This document shows, piece after piece, positions 10,203 to 22,106 of a stretch of DNA of 64,000 nt. This DNA is from Hemileia vastatrix. Lineage: Eukaryota; Basidiomycota; Pucciniomycetes; Pucciniales; Zaghouaniaceae. The position numbers and the translations under genes were made by a program. The notes beneath the pieces are model-generated. The model had not been told where the DNA came from. It made no database searches and saw nothing but the letters and a program-made list of their open reading frames with translations. The stretch spans positions 23,779,150 through 23,843,149 of the forward strand of contig JASXTE010000014.1 in assembly GCA_030280995.1 (NCBI GenBank), read 5' to 3'. Within the stretch, counting starts at the first letter, position 1; each line of letters opens with the position of its first letter.

Positions 10203-13200
10203 ATATGAATCTCACCAGGAAATATTAATTCTGGAAGAGGATATTCATTATTTAAATAATATTGATATTAAGAATAATGTTTTATCTACAGCAGAGGATG
10301 CTGAGATAATAAAGAACATTGAGGACAGCTCAATTATTATAGCCTCTCTCAAGGCACCAGTCTTGATAAATGGGAACCACATTGAGGTTGTCTTAGATTC
10401 TGTAGCTGGGGGAAGTGTAGTATCTAAAAAAGCACTTGCTTCAGTAGACCAAGATTATAAATCAAAACTTATGCCTATCATTTTTGAGAATTGGAGAAGT
10501 TATGGCTCAGTTTTGTTCCCCATTGGTAAATACAAAGCCACAGTATTTTTCAAATATAACCATGGTTTTTTAAGAGCTATATGTGATTTTGTTTTCATGA
10601 AAAATGATAACTTAAGTAGCTGGTTCATTGTGGGAAATGACATTTTAACCAAATATGGCATAAAATTAGATCCTTCAAACCAATGCTTCACAATTGGGAT
10701 GAATGGGAAGAGAAAATTAAAATTTCCTCCCCCAAGAAATTATTAACACCAGGATTGAACACATGTCATTCTGTAGTTCAATATAAAGGAAGATCTACAA
10801 AAGAAATTCCTGCCCTTGTGTCTGAAATTGACAATGCTTCTTGTGGAGAACAACTTTCTGGTGAGGATAAAGATTCCATCATTAAAGTGATCAAATCTTT
10901 TCCTATGGCCTTTGCTCATGGATCACATAAATTAGGATTGATAAAAGAAGAAATGAAGCTTTCATTATCTTGCCCATTGACAGAAATACCACCTAGTTTA
11001 AAAAAGAAGCCTTATCCTGCTTCTCCCACAAAGAGAAAAGATATTGAAGACAATATCTCTACCCTTTTAAAAATGAATATTATTGAAAAGGTAGTTGAAA
11101 CACCTAAACATTGTGTTGTCTCACCTGTCATAATTTCTTACAAGAAAGATAAAGCCAGGTTATGTGGTGATTACAGAGCATTTAACACTTATACTGCTGA
11201 TGATATCTATCCTTTACCTAGAATTAGCTCTATACATGCTACCTTAAAAGGTGCTAAATATATAAGCTGTTTGGATGGTAACAAGGGATATCACCAGGTA
11301 CCTGTTGAGAAAAACTCTCAGAATTTTCTGATGATTGCTACTCATATGGGTATTTATAAGTATGTTAGGATGCCATTTGGCCCTAAAAATGCCCCTTCAG
11401 TTTTTCAAAAAGTTATGGATAACACATTCCATCAAGAAATAATTGAAGGATGGCTGATGGTTTATATTGATGACATCATTATATTCTATAAAACATTTGA
11501 AGACCATCTCAACCACCTGTGTAAAGTGTTCCACAAAATGGATGAAATAAATATGACATTTGCTTTGAAGAAATGTAAATTTGGTTTTCATTCCTTAAAA
11601 GTGCTGGGTCATGTTGTCTCAGGTTTACAGATATGTGTTGGCCAAAATAAAGTGGCAGCCATACAACAGGTGCAGGCCCCTACCACAATCAGAGAGCTAC
11701 AGAGTTTTTTGGGAATGTGTGGATACTATAGACATTATATTAAAAATTACCAAGTCATAGAATTACCCCTTACCCAACTGACTAGGAAAGATGTTGCTTT
11801 TGTCTGGAACAGTGAAAGACAAAGAGCTTTTGACACTATGAAATATTTTTTAATGTCAGCACCAATTCTTGCTTTACCTGACTTTAATCAACCATTTGTT
11901 TTATACACTGATGCCAGTTTTATTGGTCTTGGTGCTGCCCTCTATCAGAAACAAGTGATTAATGATAAAGTATCAGAAGTAGTAATTTGTTATATTTTAA
12001 GAACCTTGAGAAATAGTGAATTGAAATATGGTGCCACTCAACTAAAATGTTTTGCAGTAGTGTGGGCTCTAGAGAAGCTACATTATTACCTGGATGACCA
12101 GAAATTTAAACTTTTCACTGACTTGAGTGCAGTAAAATCCCTATTAAACTTGAAATCACCTAACAGACATATGTTCAGATGGCAGCTGGCTTTTCAAGAA
12201 TACAGAGGGAAAATGACAATTATTCATAGGGCTGGTATTGTTCACTCAAATTTGGATATGTTATCAATGTTACCTTTGCCAAATGATGACTAAAATCCTG
12301 CATATAATCCTGAAGATGAAATTATTCACATTCAGGGGATATATGTGGTTGATATGGAGGAAGAGCTATTACAGCTTATTCTGGATTCATATGATAAGTA
12401 CACTGACTTGAAAAAGTTATGTAACATATTAAATGATCCAAAGAATGCTTCAATACAAGCATTAATTAAAACCCTTCCACAAAAGTACCAAAAAGCTTTG
12501 TATAAAGGTAAATTTTCAATTGATGAAGGATATCTATATTATAGAAGAAAGATGAGTAATGTCATTGTTATTCCTCCTTCTATGAAAGAAATCATCTTGA
12601 AAATTTGTCATGATGACATATTGGCTGGACATTTTGATCTTGAAAAAACAATGATCAGAATTAAAAACACTGCTTGGTGGGTTAATATGTCTGAAGACAC
12701 CAAACTATATGTTGAATCCTGTGATTCTTGCCAAAAATCAAAAAGATTGACTGGTAAAAGGGCTGGATTAATGCAACATATTGAATCTCCTGATGCAAAA
12801 TGACTGATAAAAACATGAACTTTTTCACAGGATTACCCATTTCTGGGAAAGACAGTTATAGCTCTTGTTGGGTTATTGTGGATAGATTTAAAAAATGTGT
12901 AAATTTATCCCCACCCACAAGGATGTTTCCACTAAAGAATTAGCCTTCTTATGGTGGTCTCATATGTTTAATACTACAGGATAATCTCTGACAGGGACCC
13001 TAAATTTACTTCTGAATTTTGGATGTCTCTGATGGATGTTTGTGGTTATGATCTGAAACTTTCTACTGCCCATCACCCCCAAACTGATGGATTAGCTGAA
13101 AGAATGATTCAGACTTTAGAGGAAATGATAAGAAGGTATTGTGCATTTGGCCTTGAGTACAAAGACAATGACAGATTTACTCATAATTGGGTTACCCTAC

Positions 13201-13874
13201 TTCCTGGCTTGGAATTTGCTTATAATAGCACTGTCCACTCTGTTACTCAGAAAAAGCCTTTTGAGCTCTGGCTGGGATATGTTCCAAATACTCCTTCCCA
13301 AATTCTCAATAATAAAATACCTAAATTAGATCTACATCCTGGTGTAAAATCTTTTCTTCAAATGCAACAACTTTGCAGAAGTCATGCTCAAAAATGTATT
13401 GAAAAATCCTTTGAATATGAGAAGAAGAGATGGGACAAACCCCATAAAGAATACAATTTTAAAAAGGGTGATGAAGTACTGATTTCTACAGTACACTTTA
13501 ATTTACAAGGTAATAACAAATTGAAAGACCCATTTGTTGGTCCATTTTTTGTCAGAAGAATGGTTGGTGATAATGCAGTTGAAGTTATTTTGTATTCTCC
13601 ATATGACAGAAAACATCCTGTTTTTCCAATATCTCTTTTGAAACCTTACACATCCAATAGTGATTTATTTCCCAAAAGGAGGGGAAGACCAAAAAATACC
13701 CCTAATGAAATCACTGAGACAGCAGAAGTTGATAAGATTTTAAATTACAGAATAGTTACTACTGAAAAAGGTACAGAATACTTATTGAGATTCAAGAATA
13801 AATCTTCTGAATATGATTCTTGGATATCTGGGAAGGAGATATCTAATCTTCCTACTCTGCTAAAGAAACATTAA
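10203..13874 (+). pseudogene. Element A pol: protease, RT, RNase H, integrase, chromodomain
   Basis: The protease active-site triad reads DSVA instead of DSGA (near 10400), so it is probably dead. The RT is open from 10683 to 12293, with the YIDD catalytic box at about 11464 and RNase H (YTDASF) after it. A TAA at 12291 separates the integrase, which keeps the zinc-binding region (CDSC) at 12720. It then has stops and a ~13-bp deletion near 12980 that removes residues before the catalytic SDRDP. The C-terminal piece 13023-13874 keeps HHPQTDG, the GPF motif and a chromodomain ending near 13870. A chromodomain marks it as a chromovirus, which targets particular chromatin. Confidence 0.85.
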
Positions 13875-13910
13875 AAGAGAAAATCATAGCATTTTTTTAT
13901 TGTTTTTTTT

Positions 13911-13920
13911 AGAGTAAGGG
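13911..13920 (+). other. Polypurine tract of A, split by element B
   Basis: AGAGTAAGGG follows a T-rich run after pol. The last five bases (13916-13920, AAGGG) recur at 20988-20992 after B, followed by AG and A's 3' LTR. The uninterrupted tract would read like the intact ones at 20186-20197 and, inverted, 23415-23426. Confidence 0.8.
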
Positions 13921-14707
13921 TGTCAGCCAGGCTACTAGACTTAACCAGTAAAATAATTAATTATTTTACTGAGTTGAAGCCACGCCCCTTCTTCTTACTA
14001 ATAATTAATTACCTACTTAAGCATTACTTACAATTAACTAGTTAAGTACAATAAGTAATATAATTAATTAGTGTAAATAAAATGTCCCTTACAATTTTAC
14101 TCCCTAACACCGTGTTAAATGGTATAAGTCAATGGGAATAGAATTTAATAATAAAATTATAATAAAAAAACTTTAAAACAATTATATTACCTCAGTGAGA
14201 GATCTGGAATCCTTCGAAAGTAATATAATTAATTAATTATTGTGTAATTAATTGTGAGAGTCCAAGGAACTCAAACTTTATTGCTAATAAATTTGATGTC
14301 CTTGTTGACGTACCAGTTTATTTAATTCTTGTGTCATATATGTACTCCTTTCAGTAATTTTTTTTCTCACATGCTTACAATATATGGTGTAAATTCCGTA
14401 GATTTTATTCCATCATGTTTTGCCTATAAAAGGCCTCTTACTTTGTGCTTTTCAAATCATTCTTTTATTACTTACATTACTATTACACACACAATACATT
14501 TATTCCTATATTTTATAACTTTAGTATTTACAACACCGTAATTCTAATCTATAATTTATATTGATATCTTATAACTACCTCTTTTATTTGAGTAAAACAA
14601 TTATTTTGATTAAGAAATACGTACTATTCTTTGAGAGTTTAATAAAACCCTAAATTTCCTCGTATAAACCTCAAACCAAGCTTCTAGACCAAAAGCACCC
14701 CTTGAAA
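13921..14707 (+). repeat. 5' LTR of element B
   Basis: Starts TGTCAGCCAGGCTACTAG. A perfect 26-bp palindrome follows, with half-site CAGTAAAATAATT. TATA box TATAAAA at 14425-14431. Ends CCTTGAAA where the 3' copy ends CCTTGACA. Confidence 0.85.
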
Positions 14708-15635
14708 ATTGAGGGCCTTTCCGAATTATGGACAGTGCATCGTGATTTGAGGGCGTAATCGAAGGGACCATCGGCATTCAAATACCTGCAAGGACGAGAA
14801 AGCGACGAAAACGACAAACATCATACGTCACGTGACAAAATTTTTCGCTGAGAACGGGAATCAAAATGCGCTCCAAAATTTAGGTTCATGTATTGACTAA
14901 ACGTTGTATATATCGTGGTAATTATTGACATTACTATTTTGTGGGTTACTCTTACCTCTTCATTTGCTACGTATTTCCTTTTACTCAGCACTCTGTAAGT
15001 GGCATTAAATTGCTCATTTTACAGGGGGAGGTGTCTGGTAATTTGGATTCTTATTTTTATTATTATATATTTTTTTATTTTTCCTGGTTGACCATAATAG
15101 AGCAATAAGTGTTCTTAGTCCCAGAGGTAATAAAATAATTATATTTTAATATTAATTATTATAATCTTTTCAGTTGACATTTGTCCTGATTAATTTAATT
15201 GTTCCAGTTGACAAATTGTCCTGACAATAATATTTTAAATTAATATATAATTCATATTTAATTACTTCAGTTGACCTTGAGTCCTGGAAGTTCAATAAAT
15301 ATTTTAATTAAGAAAACTCATATTTAATTATTTCAGTTGACATTAAGTCCTGGTAGTTAAGTGATAAGCTTAATAAAATTTTAAAATAAAAATTCATGTT
15401 TAATTACTTCAGTTGACATTAAGTCCTGGTAGTTAAGTTATCAGTTTAATAAAATTTTGTTAAACTAATAAAGTTTCATATTTGATTACTTCAGTTGACA
15501 ATAAGTCCTGGTAATAAATTAGTTGATTTAAATCCTGAAAATAATTAAAATTATTAATAAAAAAATTTAATTTATTTCTACAGTTGATTATATTATAATC
15601 CTGGTTTTAAAATAATTTCAGCCCAATTAGAGTAA
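14708..15635 (+). repeat. Leader of B with hairpin array
   Basis: Holds the same conserved blocks as A's leader (AAAATGCGCTCCAAAATT near 14863, GGGGGAGGTGTCTGG near 15025), then the hairpin array 15080-15605. The first unit is CTGG TT GAC ... GTC CCAG, a compensated change from CTAG/CTAG in A. Six units pair GAC with GTC (example 15410-15428). The last two pair GAT with ATC (15581-15603). The leader then joins the middle of gag directly. Confidence 0.65.
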
Positions 15636-18212
15636 TTACAGCTGCTTCTTACTCAGAAACAAGCTAGTACTAAGGAGACTCCTTCAAATCAAAAGAATTG
15701 GCCAAAACTTTACCAATATCCTACATTTGTTGGTGATTCTTCCTCTGATTGGCAACAATTTATTTGCAGAATTGATAACTTAAAAAATTCTTACAAACTC
15801 CCAGATGAGGAAAATTTGTCCAAGTTAATTTCTTTGTTCACTAATGTTGCCCTAATGTGGTATGAATCTGTTCTCCTGGATGGGAATGACTACTCATGGG
15901 AGGATTGGAAGAAATTAATTAAAGCACAATTTGGTGGCTCCAAGTTCAGAATGGCTCAACAAAGGCAGTATGAGGAAAATAGATATAGCTCTTCTACTGA
16001 TAAACCTATTGAGTTTTTAATGAAACTTGTAAAAATCTTAAGGGCAATGGACCCAAATATGGAGTTTGATTTATGGAAGGACAGGTTCCTTTATAAATAC
16101 CAATGTCTCTGAGAGACTTGATAGTGGCTAGGACTGAGTTCTCCAAAGAACCCTCTTCTTTCATTAATACTTGCAATGAGATACTTCTAAACAATAAGTA
16201 TGATGCCAGAAGATTCATTCCTAGGACCCTTTTAGAGAAACCCTCCACTTACCAACAGAAACCTCTGGAAAAGGTTGGTAAAACTTCTGCCCCTGTTGCA
16301 CCAAAGAAGTATGCAACAAAAACTTGCTTCAAGTGCGGCAAGCCTTGGCAGAAAGGCCATGTTTGTGACAAGAAGATAAATCTTGTAGAACAAACAGAGG
16401 AGCATGCTGATGACACAGTAGCACTGGATGATACATCAAGTGATTGTGCCAGCAATGTTTCATATAAATCTCAACAAGAAATCTTGATGCTGGAAGAGGA
16501 TATTCATTATTTAAATACTATTGATATTGATAATAATGCTTTATCTACAGTTGAAGATGCTGAGATCATAAAAAACATTGAGGATAACTCAATTGTTATT
16601 GCCCCTCTCAAAGCACCAGTCTTGATTAATGGAACCAGCATAGAAGTTGTTCTGGATTCTGGAGCTGGAGGAAGTGTAGTTTCTGAAAGAGCACTTGCTT
16701 CAGTGGATCAAGACTATAAATCAAAACTGATGCTTATCATTTCTGAAAATTGGAGAGGTTATGGCTCAGTTTTGTTCCCCATTGGTAAATACAAATCCAC
16801 AGTGTTTTTTAAATATAACCATGGTTTTGTAAGAGCTATTTGTGATTTTTTTGTCATGAAGAATGATAACTTAAGCAATTGGTTTATTGTAGGGAATGAT
16901 ATTTTAACCAAATATGGCATAAAATTGGATCCCTCAAATCAATGTTTCACAATGGGGATGAATGGGAAGAGAAAATTTATAATTTCCTCCCCTAAAAAAT
17001 TAGTGAAACCAGAATTAAACACATGTAATTCTGTAGTTCAATGTAAAGGAAGATCTACAAAAGAGATGCATGCCCTTTTGTCTGAAATTGACAATGCCTC
17101 TTTTGGAGAACAACTTTCTGGTGAGGATAAAGATTCCATCATTAACTTGATAAAGTCTTTTCCTATGGCCTCTTCTCATGGATCACATGAACTGGGATTA
17201 GTTAAAGAGGAAATGATACTTTCATTATCTTGCCCATTAACTGATATACCACCTAGTTTAAAGAAGAAGCCTTATCCTGCTTCTCCCACAAAGAGAAAAG
17301 ATATTGAAGACAATATCTCTACCCTTTTAAAAATGAATATTATTGAAAAGGTAGTTGAAACACCTAAATATTGTGTTATCTCACCTTTCCTAATTTCTTA
17401 TGAGAAAGATAAAGCCAGGTTATGTGGTGATTATAGAGCACTAAATACTTATACTGTTGATGATATCTACCCTTTACCTAGAATTAGCTCTAAACATGCT
17501 ACCTTACAGGGTGCTAAATATATCAGCTGTTTGGATGGTAACAAGGGATATCACCAGGTACCTGTTGAGAAGAACTCTCAGAATTTTCTGATGATTTCTA
17601 CTCATATGGGTATTTATAAGTATTTTAGGATGCCATTTGGCCCTAAAAATGCCCCTTCAGTATTTCAAAAAGTTATGGATAACACATTCCATCAAGAAAT
17701 AATTGAAGGATGACTGATGGTTTATATTGATGACATCATTATATTCTCTAAAACATTTGAGGACCATCTCAACCACCTGTGTAAAGTGTTCCACAAAATG
17801 GATGAAATAAATATGACACTTGCTTTGAAGAAATGTAAATTTGGTTTCCATTCTTTAAAAGTTCTTGGTCATGTTGTTTCAGGATTATAGATATGTGTTG
17901 ACCAGAACAAAGTGGCAGCCATACAACAGGTGAAGGCTCCTACTACAGTGAGAGAGCTCCAAAGTTTTTTGGGAATGTGTGGATACTATAGACAGTATAT
18001 TAAAAATTACCAAGTCATAGCATTATCCCTTACCCAATTAACTAGAAAGGATGTTGCTTTTGTCTGGAATAGTGAAAGACAAAGAGCCTTTGACACTATG
18101 AAACACTGTTTGATGTCAGCACCAATTCTTGCTTTACCTGACTTTAATCAACCATTTGTTTTGTACACTGATGCCAGTTTCATTGGTCTTGGTGCTGCCC
18201 TCCTTCAAAACA
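15636..18212 (+). pseudogene. Element B gag-protease-RT, lightly damaged
   Basis: Starts abruptly at a point equivalent to the end of the coiled coil in C (QLLLTQKQ). It then has the capsid-like domain (DDYSWEDW-type, near 15890), zinc knuckle CFKCGKPWQKGHVC (16324-16365), protease with the intact DSGA box (near 16660), and RT. Breaks: a frameshift near 16098, TGG to TGA at 17711 just before the YIDD box, CAG to TAG at 17888, and a frameshift near 18208 at the start of RNase H. Two of the four point lesions are C-to-T or G-to-A changes. Confidence 0.8.
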
Positions 18213-18213
18213 A

Positions 18214-20163
18214 GTGATAAATGATAAAGTTTCAGAAGTAGTAATTTGTTATATTTCAAGAACCTTGAGAAATAGTGAATTGAAATATGGTGCTACTCAA
18301 TTAGAGTGTTTAGCTGTAGTATGGGCTCTAGAAAAGCTTCATTATTACCTAGATGACCAGAAATTTGAACTTGTCACTGACTGCCGTGCAGTTAAATCCC
18401 TTTTAAACTTGAAAACACCTAACAGACATATGTTCAGATGGCAGTTGTCTGTTCAAGAGTACAGAGGAAGAATGACAATTATTCATAGGGCTGGTATTGT
18501 TCACTCAAATGTGGATATGTTATCTAGGTTACCTTTACCAAATAATGACTCTAATCCTGCGTATGATCCTGAGGATGAAATTATTCATATACATGGGATA
18601 TATGTGGTTGATATGGAGGAAGAGCTATTACAGCTTATTCTGGATTCATATGATAAGTACACTGACTTGAAAAAGTTATGCACCATATTAAATGATCCAA
18701 AGAATGCTTCAATACAAGCATTAATTAAAACCCTTCCACAAAAGTACCAAAAAGCTTTGTATAAAGGTAAATTTTCAATTGATGAAGGATATCTATATTA
18801 TAGAAGAAAGATGAGTAATGTCATTGTTATTCTTCCTTCTATGAAAGAAATCATCTTGAAAATTTGTCATGATGACATATTAGCTGGACATTTTGATCTT
18901 GAAAAAACAATGATCAGAATTAAGAACACTGCTTGGTGGGTTAATATGTCTGAAGACACAAAATTATATGTTGAGTCTTGTGATTCTTGCCAAAAATCAA
19001 AAAGATTGACTGGTAAAAGAGCAGGATTAATGCAACATATTGAACCTCCTGATGCACCATGGCAGATAATAAACATAGATTTTGTAACAGGGTTACCTAT
19101 TGCTGGTAAAGACAGTTATAACTCTTGTTGGGTTATTGTGGACAGATTCACAAAAATGTGTAAATTTATCCCTACTCACAAGGATGTTTCCACTAAGAAA
19201 TTAGCTTTCTTATGGTGGTCTCATATGTTTAATACTGCTGGTTTTCCTAAAGCCATAATCTCTGACAGAGACCCTAAATTTACTTCAGAATTTTGGATGT
19301 CTCTGATGGATGTTTGTGGTTGTGATCTGAAACTTTCTACTGCCCATCATCCACAGACTGATGGTTTAGCTGAAAGAATGATTCAGACTTTAGAGGACAT
19401 GATTAGAAGGTATTGTGTCTTTGGCCTTGAGTACAAAGATAATGACAGATTCACTCATGATTGGGTTACCTTACTTCCTGGGTTGGAATTTTCTTATAAT
19501 AGCACTGTTCATTCTGTTACTCAAAGAAAGCCTTTTGAGCTCTGGCTTGGATATGTTCCAAATACTCCTGCCCAAATTCTCAATAACAAAATACCTAAAT
19601 TGGATATACATCCTGGTGTAAAATCTTTTCTTCAAATGCAACAACTATGCAGAAATCATGCTCAAAAATGTATTGAAAAATCATTTGAATATGAGAAGAA
19701 GAGATGGGACGAATCCCATAAAGAATACACTTTTAAAAAGGATGATGAAGTGTTGATTTCTACAGTCCACTTCAACTTACAAGGTAATAACAAATTGAAA
19801 GATCCATTTGTTGGTCCATTTGGTGTCAGAAGAATGATTGGAGATAATGCAGTTGAGGTTATTTTGTATTCTCCATATGACAGAAAACATCCTGTTTTTC
19901 CAATATCTCTTTTGAAACCTTACACATCCAATAGTGATTTATTTCCAAAAAGGAGGGGAATACCAAAGAAAACCCCAAATGAAATCACTGAAACAGCAGA
20001 AATTGAAAAAATTCTAAATGACAGAATAGTCACTGCTGAAAAAGGTACAGAATATTTATTGAGATTCAAGAATAAATCATCTGAATATGATTCTTGGATA
20101 CCTGGGAAGGAGATATCTAATCTTCCCACTCTACTAAAAAATTATAAAAAGAAAAAATCATAG
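18214..20163 (+). CDS. Element B RNase H, integrase and chromodomain (open 649-codon frame)
   Basis: An uninterrupted downstream part of pol. RNase H residues lie in the first 110 codons (VTDCRAVKSLL, HSNVDMLSRLP). The integrase zinc-binding region has H-x6-H and CDSC (about codons 220-265). The catalytic core has D in NIDFVTGLP, D in SDRDPKF and E in DGLAERMIQ. A GPF-type motif follows (DPFVGPF), and a C-terminal chromodomain (about codons 590-640, YLLRFKNKSSEYDSWIP). The frame begins after the frameshift, so the first methionine is not the natural start; in the intact element this would be part of the Pol polyprotein. Confidence 0.8.
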   Translation: MINDKVSEVVICYISRTLRNSELKYGATQLECLAVVWALEKLHYYLDDQKFELVTDCRAVKSLLNLKTPNRHMFRWQLSVQEYRGRMTIIHRAGIVHSNVDMLSRLPLPNNDSNPAYDPEDEIIHIHGIYVVDMEEELLQLILDSYDKYTDLKKLCTILNDPKNASIQALIKTLPQKYQKALYKGKFSIDEGYLYYRRKMSNVIVILPSMKEIILKICHDDILAGHFDLEKTMIRIKNTAWWVNMSEDTKLYVESCDSCQKSKRLTGKRAGLMQHIEPPDAPWQIINIDFVTGLPIAGKDSYNSCWVIVDRFTKMCKFIPTHKDVSTKKLAFLWWSHMFNTAGFPKAIISDRDPKFTSEFWMSLMDVCGCDLKLSTAHHPQTDGLAERMIQTLEDMIRRYCVFGLEYKDNDRFTHDWVTLLPGLEFSYNSTVHSVTQRKPFELWLGYVPNTPAQILNNKIPKLDIHPGVKSFLQMQQLCRNHAQKCIEKSFEYEKKRWDESHKEYTFKKDDEVLISTVHFNLQGNNKLKDPFVGPFGVRRMIGDNAVEVILYSPYDRKHPVFPISLLKPYTSNSDLFPKRRGIPKKTPNEITETAEIEKILNDRIVTAEKGTEYLLRFKNKSSEYDSWIPGKEISNLPTLLKNYKKKKS

Positions 20164-20197
20164 CATTTTTTTTATTGTTTTTTTTAGAGTGAAGGAG

Positions 20198-20987
20198 TGT
20201 CAGCCAGGCTACTAGACTTAACCAGTAAAATAATTAATTATTTTACTGAGTTGAAGCCATGCCCCTTCTTCTTACTAATAATTAATTACCTACTTAAGCA
20301 TTACTTACAATTAAATAGTTAAGTACAATAAGTAATATAATTAATTAGTGTAAATAAAATGTCCCTTACAATTTTACTCCCTAACACCGTGCTAAATGGT
20401 ATAAGTCAATGGGAATAGAATTTAATAATAAAATTATAATAAAAAAACTTTAAAACAATTATATTACCTCAGTGAGAGATCTGGAATCCTTCAAAAGTAA
20501 TATAATTAATTAATTATTGTGTAATTAATTGTGAGAGTCCAAGGAACTCAAACTTTATTGCTAATAAATTTGATGTCCTTGTTGACGTACCAGTTTATTT
20601 AATTCTTGTGTCATATATGTACTCCTTTCAGTCATTCTTTTTCTCACATGCTTACAATATATGGTTTAAATTCTGTAGATTTTATTCCATCATGTTTTGC
20701 CTATAAAAGGCCTCTTACTTTGTGCTTTTCAAATCATTCTTTTATTACTTACATTACTATTACACTCACAACAATACATTTATTCCTATATTTTATAACT
20801 TTAGTATTTACAACACCGTAATTCTAATCTATAATTTATATTGATATCTTATAACTACCTCTTTTATTTGAGTAAAACAATTATTTTGATTAAGAAATAC
20901 GTACTATTCTTTGAGAGTTCAATAAAACCCTAAATTTCCTTGTATAAACCTCGAACCAAGCTTCTAGACCAAAAGCACCCCTTGACA
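20198..20987 (+). repeat. 3' LTR of element B
   Basis: Preceded by the T-run and polypurine tract AGAGTGAAGGAG, starts TGTCAGCC, ends CCTTGACA, and is followed by the duplication AAGGG. TATA box near 20702. Confidence 0.9.
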
Positions 20988-20994
20988 AAGGGAG

Positions 20995-21797
20995 TGTCAG
21001 CCAGGCTGCTAGACTTACCCAGTAAAATAATTAATTATTTACTGGGATGAAGCCACGCCTTATTATTTTAATTTTATTAATTATAATATTTACATTAAAT
21101 TTACTTATAATAAATTAACTAATTACAAAATGGTAAAGTTAGTGAATAATTAAAATTAATATTAAAATTTCCATTATATTTTTATTTTCTAACATCATGC
21201 TCAATGACAGGTTAAAAGAAATAGAAATTAATATTATAATAAATTTTAAATTAAAATAAAAATTTGTATTCAAATAAAATTAACTATCTACAAAAAAAAA
21301 TTCAAATTACTTATGTAAAATTGACATTTACAGTAAATTTTAAATAAATTAATTTATTTCTGTCATATACAGTAAATACATTTATCTGACACCTTCTTTT
21401 TGGAACAACCTTATTAATTGGAAATATTTTTCTGAAATATTCTTTTTTTTCTCATACTACTTTATTTAGGATTTTAACACCATTCTTTGTCTCTCCTTTG
21501 CCTATATAAAGCTTTCCTTTATGGTTGTTTTTGATCACTCATTACTTACTTATTTTATTAAAAACATTTACTACCCCTTAAATATTTATTACTATTTCTT
21601 ATTGGTCTTAGTATTTACAACACATAATTTTAAATCATTAATTATAATAATATTTATAAATTTTATACCTCTTTAAATTGGGTAAAACAAATAAAGATAA
21701 AACATACGTACCTTAAAACTTTGAAATCCCAAAATCCCCCTATCACCACCATTGGACCTCCGTTAAAAACCTTCTAGACCTAAAAGACCCTTTGAAA
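20995..21797 (+). repeat. 3' LTR of element A
   Basis: Starts TGTCAGCCAGGCTGCTAG and ends CCCTTTGAAA. It matches the LTR at 6004 throughout, with scattered substitutions and indels. TATA-like box CTATATAAA near 21502. Confidence 0.85.
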
Positions 21798-22106
21798 ATA
21801 AAGTTTGTTTGGGGGTAAGATATGTTATATGTGAAAAATTAATTTTGGTTGATTTGGTGGAAAAGATAGAGATTTTGAAATGTTAGATTATTTACTTTGA
21901 TGCCCTCTAATTAGGATCACTTGCTTCTGAAGGCAATAAAAATGGGAATTTAAAGTATAACAACAAATTTGTGCATTTATGTACTTCACAGGGTGAGATG
22001 ATAAGAAGAACTTTATAATTTCTTGCATTCGTTGCCACTTTCACTTGCTGGGTGGAGTCCATGGCCCTGAGAATAGTCACCTGAAAAAGCCTTATAGTTA
22101 CTCCAC

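Larger units (their letters stand above)
13921..20987 (+). mobile_element. Ty3/gypsy chromovirus B, nested in A
   Basis: Bounded by LTRs 13921-14707 and 20198-20987, with a perfect 5-bp duplication AAGGG. The LTRs differ at only about a dozen sites by eye, many of them C/T or G/A, so insertion is comparatively recent. Its LTR is a different subfamily from that of A. The N-terminal gag (ORF1 and coiled coil) is missing. The rest of gag-pol has only a few lesions, and the RNase H-integrase-chromodomain part is one open frame of 649 codons. Confidence 0.9.
6004..21797 (+). mobile_element. Ty3/gypsy chromovirus A (contains element B)
   Basis: A full-length LTR retrotransposon bounded by LTRs 6004-6807 and 20995-21797, each starting TGTCAGCCAGGCTGC. 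Flanks AAAAA (5999-6003) and ATAAA (21798-21802) fit a 5-bp duplication with one change. Internal order is leader, gag, protease, RT, RNase H, integrase, chromodomain. Element B and its AAGGG duplication sit in A's polypurine tract two bases before the 3' LTR. The two LTRs of A differ visibly more than the two LTRs of B, as expected if A is older. Frameshifts, stops and small deletions in gag and integrase make A non-functional. Confidence 0.9.
5913..21907. mobile_element. ~196-bp TIR MITE split by chromovirus A
   Basis: The outer pieces 5913-6003 and 21798-21907 join into an element that matches the uninterrupted copy at 55403-55600 nearly end to end. Its ends read GGGGATATCAAAGTTAGA at the left, and CTTTGATGCCCTCT at the right, inverted. 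TA dinucleotides flank it (5911-5912, 21908-21909). It has no coding capacity. The retrotransposon interrupts it within an A-rich run. Confidence 0.75.

Noticed and set aside
6004..21797. Tandem LTR array from unequal recombination
   Set aside because: Perfect AAGGG duplications around B and two LTR subfamilies show nested insertion instead.
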